64,000 nt of DNA from Beggiatoa alba B18LD. Its GTDB lineage: Bacteria > Pseudomonadota > Gammaproteobacteria > Beggiatoales > Beggiatoaceae. The translations under genes were made by a program, and so were the position numbers. Under the pieces are notes generated by a model. It saw only the letters and a program-made list of their open reading frames with translations, did not search any database and was not told where the DNA came from. The stretch spans positions 2,450,778 through 2,514,777 of the forward strand of contig NZ_JH600070.1 in the NCBI RefSeq assembly GCF_000245015.1, read 5' to 3'. Positions 18,607 through 28,296 of the stretch are shown one piece after another (the stretch's first letter is position 1; every line of letters begins with the position of its first letter).

Positions 18607-19254
18607 ATGAAATTTAGTGCTGATGATTTTCGTAATTTAGACGCTAAAAACGTGGGCAATTGGCCCATTCCTGTTAAAGGCGTTGCTATTCTATTTTTAT
18701 GTGCTCTCGCCTTAGGGGCAGGTTACTACTTTGATACACAAGATCAAATTGCACGTTTAGAAGCGGTACAACGCCAAGAAGGTGAACTCATTAAAGAATT
18801 CACAGATAAACAATGGCAAGCGGCAACACTTCCCAAACTAAAAGAACAATTAGTCACCATTGAAAAATCGCTTGCAGACTTACAACGGCGTTTACCGAAT
18901 CAAGCAGAAGTTGCTGGACTCATTCAAGATATTTCACAAGCAGCAATTGCAACAGGGTTAAAGTCAGAACTCTTTAAGCCAGGCACGCAATTACAAGAAA
19001 ACAACTACTACATCTTGCCCATTAACTTACGCTTAAGCGGTGATTATCACTCATTCGGTAAGTTTATTAGCCAAGTTGCATCTATGCCCCGCATTGTGAC
19101 ACAACACGATATTGTCATTAAAAACCTATCGGCAAAAGGTCCATTAACCATGGAACTGGTAGCGAGGATTTACTTTTTTCCTGATCCAAACAGTGTAGAA
19201 GCTCCTGCTACTGGCGCGAAAGGAAAAGCCCCCGCAGTCCCTGCTAAAAAATAA
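18607..19254 (+). CDS. pilO: type IV pilus inner-membrane protein PilO
   Basis: A 215-residue bitopic protein with one membrane segment (about 24-42), a coiled coil (KLKEQLVTIEKSLADLQRRL) and a ferredoxin-like domain (NLRLSGDYHSFGKFISQVA). Pairs with PilN and links to PilP. Starts 10 bp after the pilN stop. Confidence 0.95.
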   Translation: MKFSADDFRNLDAKNVGNWPIPVKGVAILFLCALALGAGYYFDTQDQIARLEAVQRQEGELIKEFTDKQWQAATLPKLKEQLVTIEKSLADLQRRLPNQAEVAGLIQDISQAAIATGLKSELFKPGTQLQENNYYILPINLRLSGDYHSFGKFISQVASMPRIVTQHDIVIKNLSAKGPLTMELVARIYFFPDPNSVEAPATGAKGKAPAVPAKK

Positions 19255-19396
19255 TGCATAACACAATGATAAATATAAAAAACAAGGTGGCTCAACTTGC
19301 TTACCAAGTTCTACCACACTTAATCTAACAGTGTGTAAGCAGAATAAAATAATGGATAGTCAATTCAAACGCTTATCCAGTTACGGAGAGTTAGAC

Positions 19397-19954
19397 ATGC
19401 GTTTATTAACTTACACAATAAGTTGTTTATTCATTGTACTCATGCTCTCAGCATGTAGTGACAGAGGAATGGCGGACTTAGAAACAGAAATAGGTCGTAT
19501 TAAAGCGCGGGAAAATCCACAAGTTGACCCAATTCCCGAATTTAAATTAGTACCAAGCCACTTTTATGAAGTGGAAAGTAAACGTTCTCCCTTTGAACGA
19601 TGGGCAGATAATGAGCAAGATGAGTCAAGCCACAATAATGCTGAAGCTGTAGCACCTGACTGCTACAAACCTGATCCCTTCCGTGTACGGGTTGGATTAG
19701 AGTCAGTTCCTTTGGATGCACTCAAATTGGTAGGTGTCCTAGAAGATGAAGCTGGGACAATATGGGGGTTAATCATGTCGCCTGATGGTCTAATCTCACG
19801 GGTACAAACGGGTGATTATATGGGGCAAGACAGCGGTGTTATCCTCAGTATCTCTGACAGAGAAATAGAGCTCTTAGAACTACATCCAGACCCTGTTCGT
19901 CCTGGATGTTGGAAAGAACAACAAACAAAACTGGCAATGCCAGAGGAACAATAA
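19397..19954 (+). CDS. pilP: type IV pilus lipoprotein PilP
   Basis: A 185-residue inner-membrane lipoprotein; lipobox LSAC with Cys20. The start at ATG 19397 is supported by GGAGAG at 19385-19390 and by the signal peptide; the frame is open further upstream to 19331 without a ribosome binding site. The C-terminal beta domain (LDALKLVGVLEDEAGTIWGL, VQTGDYMGQDSGVILSISD) is the secretin-binding HR-like domain connecting PilNO to PilQ. Family-typical length. Confidence 0.94.
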   Translation: MRLLTYTISCLFIVLMLSACSDRGMADLETEIGRIKARENPQVDPIPEFKLVPSHFYEVESKRSPFERWADNEQDESSHNNAEAVAPDCYKPDPFRVRVGLESVPLDALKLVGVLEDEAGTIWGLIMSPDGLISRVQTGDYMGQDSGVILSISDREIELLELHPDPVRPGCWKEQQTKLAMPEEQ

Positions 19955-19968
19955 GTGAGGTTCTGCTC

Positions 19969-22149
19969 ATGAATATGCGCACACTCTTTTTTACTCTCTT
20001 AAAGAAAAGGCTATGCCAACAGCCACGTTTAATCAGATGTTTTTTTATGATTATCTGTTTCAGCTATATGGCAACCGCCCATGCTACGGTTAACCAACTC
20101 AATAAAGTTGGTTTTTCCACCCTACCCGGCAACAGAGTACAGATTAATCTAGATTTTGCTGGCAATGCACAGACTCCCATTAGTTTTTCAACAGAAAATC
20201 CTGCCAGAATCGTCTTAGATTTCCCCAATACCGCTATGCGGGTAGATAATCGCTCACAAGTGATTGGAATTGGTGCTGTACAAGGTGCTAGCGTTGTAGA
20301 AACAAATGACAGAACACGGGTTGTATTAAACTTAGTACGCCTTGTTCCCTTTACTATTCAATCACAAGGTAACCGTGTCTATGTAGAAGTAGCCAACATA
20401 GGCAATCAAATAGCTCCCCCGAGTAACTCGCCCATTTTGGCAGTGAGCCAAAAAGCCGCTACATTATCAGCACAAGCAGCGACTCTCCCTAAAGGACCAC
20501 GGATTGACAATATTGATTTCAAACGGACTCGCCAAGATTCTGCTCAAATTATTATTACGCTCTCAGACCCAGAGTCTATTGTGAATATCCAACGAGAGGT
20601 AAACGATATTATTGTTGATGTTGAAGATGTTGCCTTACAAGAAAACTTAGACCGTAAATTAGACGTGACTGATTTTGCAACCCCTGTGAGCTTTATTGAT
20701 ACAAAACAACAGGGAAATAATGTTCGTATGGTTATCACACCCAAAAATAACGAATTTGACCATCTCGCTTATCAATCTGATAACAAATACATTATTGAAG
20801 TTAAACCACTCACTCCCGAAGAAAAAGAAGACTTGAAGAAAACTGACCCTGTTTATGCAGGGCAACGGGTTTCATTTAATATCCAAAATATCCCTGTTAG
20901 CAGTGCTTTAATGCTTCTCACAGAACTCCCTGGTGTTAATTTAAACATTATCACCAGCCCCGCCGTTAGCCAACTTCCCCCAATTAGCTTGCGCCTAAAA
21001 AATGTACCTTGGGATCAAGCACTAGAAATTATTCTCCAATCACAAGGATTAGGTAAAAAACAAATTGGCAATGTGATGACCGTTGATTTAAAAGCTAATT
21101 TAGATGAACGGGAGCGTAAAGAGTTAGAAGCACAAAAAGCAATTAAAGAGTTAGAACCTGTTGTGACTCGACAATTTCAAATTAACTATGCAAAAGCCAG
21201 TGATTTAGTGACGTTGCTACGTGAACGTTCTGCGGAGAAAAGCCATTCCTTTCTATCTGATCGGGGAAGTGTCACCCAAGACGCACGCACGAATAAACTA
21301 ATTATTCAAGATACCGCGACTAAATTAGACGAAATCGCTGCTTTAATTGCCGCGATTGATACACCCGTTCGTCAAGTTCTCATTGAAGGGCGTGTTGTCA
21401 TTGCTGAGGAAAGCTTTGGCAAAAGTTTAGGGGTGAAATTTGGTTATGGTGCAGACCAAGACTTAGGCAGTGGTTATGGTGTTGTTGTTGGTGGAAAAAC
21501 TACGGGCGATACAGAGTTTAGTTCTGGAACAGCGTTCCAAGTCGGCTCAGGAGAAGGTTTAATGGTTTCGTTGCCCGCAGTTGCGAGTGCAATCGGTGCG
21601 AGTGCAACGGCACAAACAGGAACAGTTGGACTTGCCATCGGTAAAATTGGTAGTTATTTACTGCAATTAGAGCTATCTGCGTTACAAGTAGAAGGGCGCG
21701 GAGAAGTCATTTCTAGTCCGCGTGTCATTACTTCTAATCAAAAAAAGGCAACTGTTTTGCAAGGGGTTGAATTCCCCGTTGCAGGGACAGCTGGGGTCGG
21801 CGCATCAGCAGCCCCAACCTTTAAAGAAGCGTTATTACAATTAGATGTGACTCCTCAAATTACGCCTGATGACCGCGTTATCATGGACTTAAATGTTAAA
21901 AAAGATGACCCCTCTACATCAGGTTCAATTGACCGCCGTGAAGTTGAAACACAAGTACTTGTTGATAATGGTGAAACGGTTGTTTTAGGGGGAGTTTACG
22001 AGCAAAAAACTGAAAACACGGTTGAACGTGTTCCATTTTTCAGTGACCTTCCTCTTGTGGGCAATCTCTTTAAAACACGCACGAGTACGGAAAATAAGTC
22101 AGAGTTACTGATTTTTGTAACACCTAGAATTGTGAAGGGGAATTCTTAA
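19969..22149 (+). CDS. pilQ: type IV pilus secretin PilQ
   Basis: A 726-residue outer-membrane secretin. Start ATG 19969 follows GTGAGG by 8 bp; the signal peptide ends in ATAHA. Two AMIN peptidoglycan-binding domains (about 40-140 and 165-260), an STN/N0 domain (VSFNIQNIPVSSALMLLTEL), N1 (FQINYAKASDLVTLL) and the C-terminal secretin barrel (VEGRGEVISSPRVITSNQ, VVLGGVYEQKTENTVERVPF, LLIFVTPRIV) are in the expected order. It forms the pilus exit channel. Last recognisable pil gene; aroK/aroB, which often follow, are absent. Confidence 0.96.
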   Translation: MNMRTLFFTLLKKRLCQQPRLIRCFFMIICFSYMATAHATVNQLNKVGFSTLPGNRVQINLDFAGNAQTPISFSTENPARIVLDFPNTAMRVDNRSQVIGIGAVQGASVVETNDRTRVVLNLVRLVPFTIQSQGNRVYVEVANIGNQIAPPSNSPILAVSQKAATLSAQAATLPKGPRIDNIDFKRTRQDSAQIIITLSDPESIVNIQREVNDIIVDVEDVALQENLDRKLDVTDFATPVSFIDTKQQGNNVRMVITPKNNEFDHLAYQSDNKYIIEVKPLTPEEKEDLKKTDPVYAGQRVSFNIQNIPVSSALMLLTELPGVNLNIITSPAVSQLPPISLRLKNVPWDQALEIILQSQGLGKKQIGNVMTVDLKANLDERERKELEAQKAIKELEPVVTRQFQINYAKASDLVTLLRERSAEKSHSFLSDRGSVTQDARTNKLIIQDTATKLDEIAALIAAIDTPVRQVLIEGRVVIAEESFGKSLGVKFGYGADQDLGSGYGVVVGGKTTGDTEFSSGTAFQVGSGEGLMVSLPAVASAIGASATAQTGTVGLAIGKIGSYLLQLELSALQVEGRGEVISSPRVITSNQKKATVLQGVEFPVAGTAGVGASAAPTFKEALLQLDVTPQITPDDRVIMDLNVKKDDPSTSGSIDRREVETQVLVDNGETVVLGGVYEQKTENTVERVPFFSDLPLVGNLFKTRTSTENKSELLIFVTPRIVKGNS

Positions 22150-22278
22150 TGAATAGTGGGTTAATCGCTTTGTAAAACGAATTTATCTACTCTTAGATGC
22201 AACTGATTGTGTCTAAGATTTAGGTATTTCAGAAAACAGATAGTCTGTGAATTTAAATTGAATAGAGGATGTATCTAA

Positions 22279-25200
22279 ATGTTTATACGTGTTTTACTCA
22301 GATGGCTACTCTATGCCTTAGTACTGGGGTCACTCAGTGCTTGTGGTGGGGGCGGTGATGAGCCAAGCAATTTACTGGATGATAAAGGCACCGATGATGG
22401 TGGTGATACTGGTGGTGACACTACAGACCCGACCACAATTGGTGTTGCTGTTGCTGGAGAGACTATTGTTATTGCTGGTGATAATACAGCAACCATCACA
22501 CTGACCAGTTTAGATGGAACAACAACGACCAATCCTGCTGTTGTTGCCAGTGTACCTATGCGTTTGACAGTAACAGGTTCTGCCCGTTTTAGTGATGGTT
22601 CTACAACAACACTAGATGTAACCACTAATAGTCAAGGGCAAACAACATTTAATGTTGTGGACAACACGGCTGAAACAGTCACAGTGAGTATTGCAGGAAG
22701 AGAAAACTATGAGGGTAGTTTTAGTTTTCAAATCTATTTTGGTGCGAGTGTCGTCGCGAGTGTTAGTCCAATCTATCCAACAGTCATTTCAGCGGGTGGC
22801 TCTGATAGTGCTACGTTAACCGTTCAAGCACGCAATGCTGCAGGTGTACCTATCGCTGGGCAAGATGTTCAACTCTCTTTTGCACAAGGCTCATTTGCAA
22901 CAGCGGCAGAAGCCAGTGGTTCAACCAATGCTCAAGGGCAATTTACGACCACAATTACGAATACAATTGCACAAGATACATCTGTTACCCCCATTGTTGG
23001 TGGATACACAGTAAAACCTGCATTATCTATGCGTTTTGGTGCATCAGCAGTTTATACAAATCCCTCTAGTATTCGCCTACTTGTTAGTGCCAACAATGTC
23101 CCAGCTAATGGAACAGATGCCGCCCGTGTGCTCGTTGTAGCACAAGATGATGCAGGTGTACCTGTTCCCAATGTCCCTGTTACGGTTGCCATTGATTCTG
23201 GAACAGCACAACTCAGCGTAAACAACAGTAATTACCAACCCATTTACATCAATGGAAATACGGGCTCTTCAGGTAATTTCACGGTTTACATTAAAAACAC
23301 AGTAGAAGAAACAATCAATTTAACAGCATCAGCACGTATTACTACTTCAGATCAAACAACAGAAGTCATCAGTGGTGATATTCAAGTAACCTTTAAGAAT
23401 CCGACAACCACAACTGGTGCTCAAATTGCCTCGGTTGTGCTGGACTCTCCTGTATCCACGCCATCACCTGCAACTGCTAATGGGACAGATACCATCAATA
23501 TTATTGGGCGTGTTTTAGATGATGCGGGTAAACCTGTTGCTAGTACAGCAGTTAGCTTCTTAACGAGCAATGGCTTATCTATTCCGAATGCAACCACAGA
23601 CAGCGCAGGCTTTTTCCGTATTTCACTTACCAGTACAACGGTAGAAAGCTACACATTGCGTGCAGTTGTTGCGGGTATCTCTAGTAGTACAGTTACGATT
23701 ACGTTTAATTCTCGTACTTCTTCCAATCCAGACACAGCCCCAACTCCTCCCTCAAGTGTTACCCTAATTGCCAGCCCAAGCACATTAATTGCGGACGGGA
23801 CAGCCCAGACAACACTAACAGCTATTGTGCGTGATTCTGCAAATACCCCTATGTCGGGCATTCAAGTCAGTATTGCTGCTTCTGGGTCTAATGCAAGCAC
23901 CGCTTTATTTGATGAAGGTGTTTTAGAAACAGGCTCATCAGGAACGGCTGTCTTTAAACTGAGCAATACCATTGCAGGCAGTACAACAATCACCGTTACC
24001 GCTGTTGCATTGACAAGCGCAGGCGTGCCCAGTGGTGCAACAGTCACTGATAGTGAAATAGTGATATTTACAAACCCCGCTACTCAAGTCGCACAATTAG
24101 ATGTCAGTTGTACCCCTGTTGGAACAAGTACAGGTACAACAGTCACTTGTGGCACAGGCTTAAAAGCGAATGGTACTGATCAAGCAACCATTAATGTTAT
24201 TGCACGTGATTCAACGGGTAAGCCTGTTGAAAATGCACCAATTATTATTTTAGGAACAGGGGGAGCTTCCGTTGCTAATCCTGCATCAGGAAAAACTAAC
24301 AGCAATGGTTATTTCTCTTCTAGCGTAACCTCTACCGATGTCGGTCCTGCAGACTTCACCGTTACGGTTGATGGTGTTTCTACAGGGGGTTCTTCTAGCC
24401 TTGCGAAAAACGTCAGAATTAATTTTGAAGCAACTTCTGGTTCAGCCCCAGCAACGATTGATGTGGAAGCCTTAAATTCGCCACAACCTGCGGATGGTGC
24501 TTCTAAAATTACAATTGTTGTCACACCACGAGATTCAACAAATACACCCATCACAGGTACATCTGTAGAAGTTTTTGTGGACTCTCTCAATACAACACTG
24601 ACATCTGCAAGCGGCACAACAAATTCTTTAGGAGAATTCCGCACAACAGTGACCAGCACAGTCGCAGAATCTAATATTGCTGTGGTTGCAGTGGCTGGTG
24701 GTGTCCGTTCTGATGCGATAGGTACACCGATTACCATTACATTCACCAGTGGTACAACGTTACCTCCTGAACAAACTCCTGATAGCTTAGTCCTGACGGT
24801 TTCACAACCGAGTGCGGATACAGGAAGCAACATAAACATTACTGTTTTAGCAAGAAAAAATAATGTGCCTTTAGGCGATGTTCCGCTTGTCTTGACCGCA
24901 ACAGGCAATGTAGCTGGCTCTACTGTATTTGATAATTTCTCTGGAAAAACAGCGACAAATACAGGGGCATTTACAACCACTGTGACCAGCAGTCAAGCAG
25001 GGACAGTAACGATTCAAGCAAGACTAAATGCAGAAAATGTCACGTTGACCAGTAACTCTGTTGAATTGACCTTCAAACCTGCTTCAGGCTCGACCGCCGA
25101 TGTCGCAAGTTTAGAGTTATTAACAGCAAGTCCTACCCTAGGGTCTGAGGGCAATCCTGATGGCGTGGTTATAACTGCGATTGTGAAGGATTCAAACAAT

Positions 25201-27750
25201 AATTTGGTGAGTGACGTTACGGTTAATTTCTCATCCGTTTGCGGTATTCCTTCAGACTTATTATCCATTGTGCCCGCAGGCTTTACTCAGCAAAATTGTG
25301 AAAGCATTAATACCACGACGGGACAAGCTAATACTGGGGCTGCAGGGGAATTACAAGCGATTGCAATTAGTGGAGATACAAGCTCTGACCCAGGGATTAC
25401 CAACAGTTCAGGACGCGCACAAGCCCGTTTAACAACACAAAGTAATGTTGATAATCGTTATATTACGGTTGTTGCAACTATCAACAGAGCGGATGGAACT
25501 TCTCTTAAGAAAGCCGTTCCTGTTCAAGTCGTTGGCACAACCCTGAACATTACAGGAGAGTCTGCACTCATTACAGGTAGCACAAGCACTTATTCTGTTT
25601 CTGTACGCAACTCTGCGGGAACAGCATTATCTGGGCAAGTGCTTTCTGTCAGTTCAACATTAGGGAATACCTTAAGCTTTACCACAACACAAGGTACTGT
25701 ACGGACAGGCACAACCATAGAAGTCATCACAAATTCTAATGGACGTGCTGATATTTCTTTAGCGGCAGGTTTAGCAGGGGCAGAAATTTTAACTGTCACT
25801 AAACCAGGCGCGTCAGGCATTACAACCGTTACAAAAACGATTCAAATTTCTGGCGATATTATCCAAATCGTCCCTGTAACAGGTACAAATACGCTTTGCA
25901 CAAGCTTAGATAGTTGTGTCATTCCTTTGAATACTAACCAACAATTTAGTGTTGTTTGGAATCGACAAGGCGTACCAACAGCGGGTGAAGTTACTGTTAA
26001 TACTAGCCGTGGTGCAGTATCACCCGCAACGCTGACCGTTGATGGGACATCAACTTGTAAGACAACACCGTTTATAAGCAATTGTTTTACCTTGTCTGCT
26101 AATAATGTAGGCAGTGCCATTGTAAAAGTTACTGGTGTAAGCAGTACGACTTCTTTAGAGTTTACAGTAAACTTCCGTGCGGTTACTGCTGACCGTATTG
26201 ATTTACAAACAAATAACTCTGTTTTAGCTGCAAATACCTCTGGAAACGAAACCTCTCAAGCAGAACTCACTGCAACCGTCAGAGATACCAATGACAACCT
26301 TGTAGAAGGGGCGGTTGTCAACTTCGTATTAGCCGATGTAACTGGGGGACGTTTAACCAAATCATCCGCAGTAACCGATGCATTTGGTAAAGCAACAGTG
26401 ACTTATATCGCAGGAAGTTCTCAAAGTGCGCAAAATGGCGTTGTTGTCACCGCTAATCTAATTAGCCCTGATACCACACCCAATGCAACCAATATTCAAC
26501 GGACTGATACTGTTAATCTGACTATTTCTCAAGGCGCGCTTTTCGTCTCCTTAGGAACAGGTAACGTAATGACTAAATCTACTGATGGTCTGCGTTATAT
26601 TGTGCCCTTTACTGCCTTAGTGACTGATGCTAATGGCGCACCTGTCAATGGTGCAAGCGTGACAATTAGCATCTATCCGAAACAATATTCAGGTCAGAAG
26701 TTAGAAGTCATTAGCGGAACAACCTTCATCACAGCCACTTATACTTGTAATAATGAAGACGTAAATCGCAATGGTTTATTAGACAGTGCGGAAGACAGTC
26801 GCTTTATTGGGAGTAGTTCAGATATTACAAAAAATGGTCGTTTAGACCCTGGTGGCGTTATCACGGTTGATAAAGCGACAGCAATATCAGGGCCTACCTC
26901 AACCAGTGACGATACCCCCTCTGGATATGTCGACTTTAATGTTATCTATCCTATTCAATATGCAACTTATTTATCGGGTATTGAGTTAACCGCAAGAGCA
27001 ACAGTATCAGGTAGCGAAGGCTCTGCAACCATCATTATTTCCGCGCCTTGCTTAAAAGACGATGCTGATAATGATATTTGCCCTGTACAACCTCCATTCC
27101 TCTATATTTCTAATCCAGCTCCCTCAATTGATGCAGTCAATGCAGCCATTGCGGCAAATAACAGTGCTTTCTTTGTCAACAACAGCGTTGGTAGTAACTG
27201 CGTGGCAGATGATACGCCTGTAACAGGTGTCACCTTAGCGGATAACAATATTCCTGAACGTTTACAGTTAGTGATTACACCGCCTGCAACCACTTCTGTG
27301 AATCAAACCACACCTATTAATCAAGGAACGTTAGACGCAATAAACCTCGCTCGGGTTGATGTCATTGCACAAAAACGTGATACAACAACAGGACAATTCG
27401 TTGGTTTAAGTGGTATTCCCATTCGCTTCACATTGGAGAGTGTAACACCTGACAATATTATGAATTCGGTGACATTCTCTAGTGCAACAGGTACAACACT
27501 CACTAACGGATCATTCTCAACAGAGATTCAGTCAGTATGTCCTGGAACGGTCAAAGTGGTTGCCTACGTTAATGCCAATAACAGCCAGTTAGGCAGTAAT
27601 GCAACAACCCTTTATGACAAGGATACTAATCCAAATCCGACACCGATACCTGTAGAGGTTATCTTCTCATTAGATTCATTAGGCGATAATCCAGCAACAC
27701 CAACGGTTGAAACGCAATTCGCCTATCCTAAACCCTTAGGTTGTCCCTAG
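22279..27750 (+). CDS. giant Ig-like (Big_1 type) repeat lipoprotein
   Basis: An 1823-residue predicted lipoprotein: signal peptide with lipobox LSAC (Cys22) followed by a GGGG and Asp/Gly-rich linker. The rest is a string of roughly a dozen or more Ig-like beta domains of about 90-110 residues with the invasin/intimin (Big_1) pattern: ANGTD / ADGT, then VRDSANTPMSG, then a NSNGYF / NAQGQFT turn and an ITNT strand end. A calcium-loop-like DVNRNGLLDSAED (about residue 1493) and a DDADNDICP lie near the C-terminus. No beta-barrel translocator or LPXTG. It follows pilQ by 129 bp on the same strand, so a surface or pilus-associated adhesin is a reasonable inference. Exact role unknown. Confidence 0.85.
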   Translation: MFIRVLLRWLLYALVLGSLSACGGGGDEPSNLLDDKGTDDGGDTGGDTTDPTTIGVAVAGETIVIAGDNTATITLTSLDGTTTTNPAVVASVPMRLTVTGSARFSDGSTTTLDVTTNSQGQTTFNVVDNTAETVTVSIAGRENYEGSFSFQIYFGASVVASVSPIYPTVISAGGSDSATLTVQARNAAGVPIAGQDVQLSFAQGSFATAAEASGSTNAQGQFTTTITNTIAQDTSVTPIVGGYTVKPALSMRFGASAVYTNPSSIRLLVSANNVPANGTDAARVLVVAQDDAGVPVPNVPVTVAIDSGTAQLSVNNSNYQPIYINGNTGSSGNFTVYIKNTVEETINLTASARITTSDQTTEVISGDIQVTFKNPTTTTGAQIASVVLDSPVSTPSPATANGTDTINIIGRVLDDAGKPVASTAVSFLTSNGLSIPNATTDSAGFFRISLTSTTVESYTLRAVVAGISSSTVTITFNSRTSSNPDTAPTPPSSVTLIASPSTLIADGTAQTTLTAIVRDSANTPMSGIQVSIAASGSNASTALFDEGVLETGSSGTAVFKLSNTIAGSTTITVTAVALTSAGVPSGATVTDSEIVIFTNPATQVAQLDVSCTPVGTSTGTTVTCGTGLKANGTDQATINVIARDSTGKPVENAPIIILGTGGASVANPASGKTNSNGYFSSSVTSTDVGPADFTVTVDGVSTGGSSSLAKNVRINFEATSGSAPATIDVEALNSPQPADGASKITIVVTPRDSTNTPITGTSVEVFVDSLNTTLTSASGTTNSLGEFRTTVTSTVAESNIAVVAVAGGVRSDAIGTPITITFTSGTTLPPEQTPDSLVLTVSQPSADTGSNINITVLARKNNVPLGDVPLVLTATGNVAGSTVFDNFSGKTATNTGAFTTTVTSSQAGTVTIQARLNAENVTLTSNSVELTFKPASGSTADVASLELLTASPTLGSEGNPDGVVITAIVKDSNNNLVSDVTVNFSSVCGIPSDLLSIVPAGFTQQNCESINTTTGQANTGAAGELQAIAISGDTSSDPGITNSSGRAQARLTTQSNVDNRYITVVATINRADGTSLKKAVPVQVVGTTLNITGESALITGSTSTYSVSVRNSAGTALSGQVLSVSSTLGNTLSFTTTQGTVRTGTTIEVITNSNGRADISLAAGLAGAEILTVTKPGASGITTVTKTIQISGDIIQIVPVTGTNTLCTSLDSCVIPLNTNQQFSVVWNRQGVPTAGEVTVNTSRGAVSPATLTVDGTSTCKTTPFISNCFTLSANNVGSAIVKVTGVSSTTSLEFTVNFRAVTADRIDLQTNNSVLAANTSGNETSQAELTATVRDTNDNLVEGAVVNFVLADVTGGRLTKSSAVTDAFGKATVTYIAGSSQSAQNGVVVTANLISPDTTPNATNIQRTDTVNLTISQGALFVSLGTGNVMTKSTDGLRYIVPFTALVTDANGAPVNGASVTISIYPKQYSGQKLEVISGTTFITATYTCNNEDVNRNGLLDSAEDSRFIGSSSDITKNGRLDPGGVITVDKATAISGPTSTSDDTPSGYVDFNVIYPIQYATYLSGIELTARATVSGSEGSATIIISAPCLKDDADNDICPVQPPFLYISNPAPSIDAVNAAIAANNSAFFVNNSVGSNCVADDTPVTGVTLADNNIPERLQLVITPPATTSVNQTTPINQGTLDAINLARVDVIAQKRDTTTGQFVGLSGIPIRFTLESVTPDNIMNSVTFSSATGTTLTNGSFSTEIQSVCPGTVKVVAYVNANNSQLGSNATTLYDKDTNPNPTPIPVEVIFSLDSLGDNPATPTVETQFAYPKPLGCP

Positions 27751-27777
27751 CCTTTAAGCTAAACACCTAAACTAACC

Positions 27778-27814
27778 AAATACCCCCTGTCTCAAAAACA
27801 GGGGGTATTTTTTT
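27778..27814 (+). terminator. Rho-independent terminator of Ig-like lipoprotein gene
   Basis: AAATACCCCCTGT (27778-27790) pairs perfectly with ACAGGGGGTATTT (27798-27810) over a 7-nt loop, followed by a T-run to 27814. A textbook terminator 28 bp after the stop. Confidence 0.93.
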
Positions 27815-27820
27815 GCCTGT

Positions 27821-27915
27821 TATAGTAAACGCACTATAAAACGATGCGAAGGACTGGCAGTCCTGTGAGGACTGCCAGTCCTAAATTTAAATCACTTTAT
27901 GATACGTTTACTATA
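27821..27915. repeat. MITE-like element A, copy 2
   Basis: 95 bp between TATAGTAAACG (27821-27831) and CGTTTACTATA (27905-27915), perfectly inverted ends in this copy. The core has two palindromic units, AGGACTGGCAGTCCT and AGGACTGCCAGTCCT, separated by GTG. No coding capacity. Confidence 0.85.
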
Positions 27916-27916
27916 A

Positions 27917-28090
27917 CCTGAGTTCGGCGAGTTTCTTTTAAAAAGACAACAGTTTGTCTGAATCAGGATTTTCAGGATTAAAAAGACAAGAAAATTAAAA
28001 GAATAAAAAATTATGTTTTTAATTGTTTTTAATTGTTTTTAATTCTGCTAATTCTGCTAATTCTGTGAATTCTGTGAATTCTGATTCAGA
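27917..28090 (+). repeat. composite element B, copy 2
   Basis: Begins CCTGAGTTCGGCGAG directly after element A, continues through TTGTCTGAATCAGGATTTTC, an AT-rich middle, three TTTTTAATTG-type decamers (28016-28045) and a 9-bp array, and ends in CTGATTCAGAC. Nearly the reverse complement of 32400-32565. Confidence 0.75.
28041..28085. repeat. 9-bp tandem array AATTCTGNN
   Basis: Five uninterrupted 9-mers: AATTCTGCT twice, AATTCTGTG twice, then AATTCTGAT, leading into TCAGACA. The seven-base core is invariant and only the last two bases change. Confidence 0.85.
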
Positions 28091-28106
28091 CAGTGTTTAA
28101 TTCTGC

Positions 28107-28201
28107 TATAGCAAACGTATTATAAAACGACATGGAGGACTGGCAGTCCTCACAGGACTGCCAGTCCTAGATTTAAATCACTTTATGGTACGATTACTAT
28201 A
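28107..28201. repeat. MITE-like element A, copy 3
   Basis: 95 bp from TATAGCAAACG to CGATTACTATA with two core units (GGACTGGCAGTCC and GGACTGCCAGTCC). Its left end through TATTATAAAACGACATG is identical to that of copy 1, which overlaps the chemoreceptor stop codon. Confidence 0.85.
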
Positions 28202-28224
28202 ATTCTGTGAATTCTGATTCAGAC

Positions 28225-28263
28225 AAAAAAAGACCTGCTAGATTTTCAAAACCTAGCAGGTCT
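28225..28263 (-). terminator. palindrome C, copy 2, terminator of hcp
   Basis: AGACCTGCTAGATTTT (28231-28246) and AAAACCTAGCAGGTCT (28248-28263) form 16-bp arms with one mismatch. Seven A residues at 28225-28231 give a T7 tail on the minus strand, 34 bp after the hcp stop. Good Rho-independent terminator. Confidence 0.85.
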
Positions 28264-28296
28264 CTGTTTTATTTTATAAAACTCGCAAAACTGGGG

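Noticed and set aside
24309..24980. Long antisense open frame inside the Ig-like lipoprotein gene
   Set aside because: The complementary frame of a Thr/Val/Ala-rich repetitive gene; no start signal or recognisable domain.
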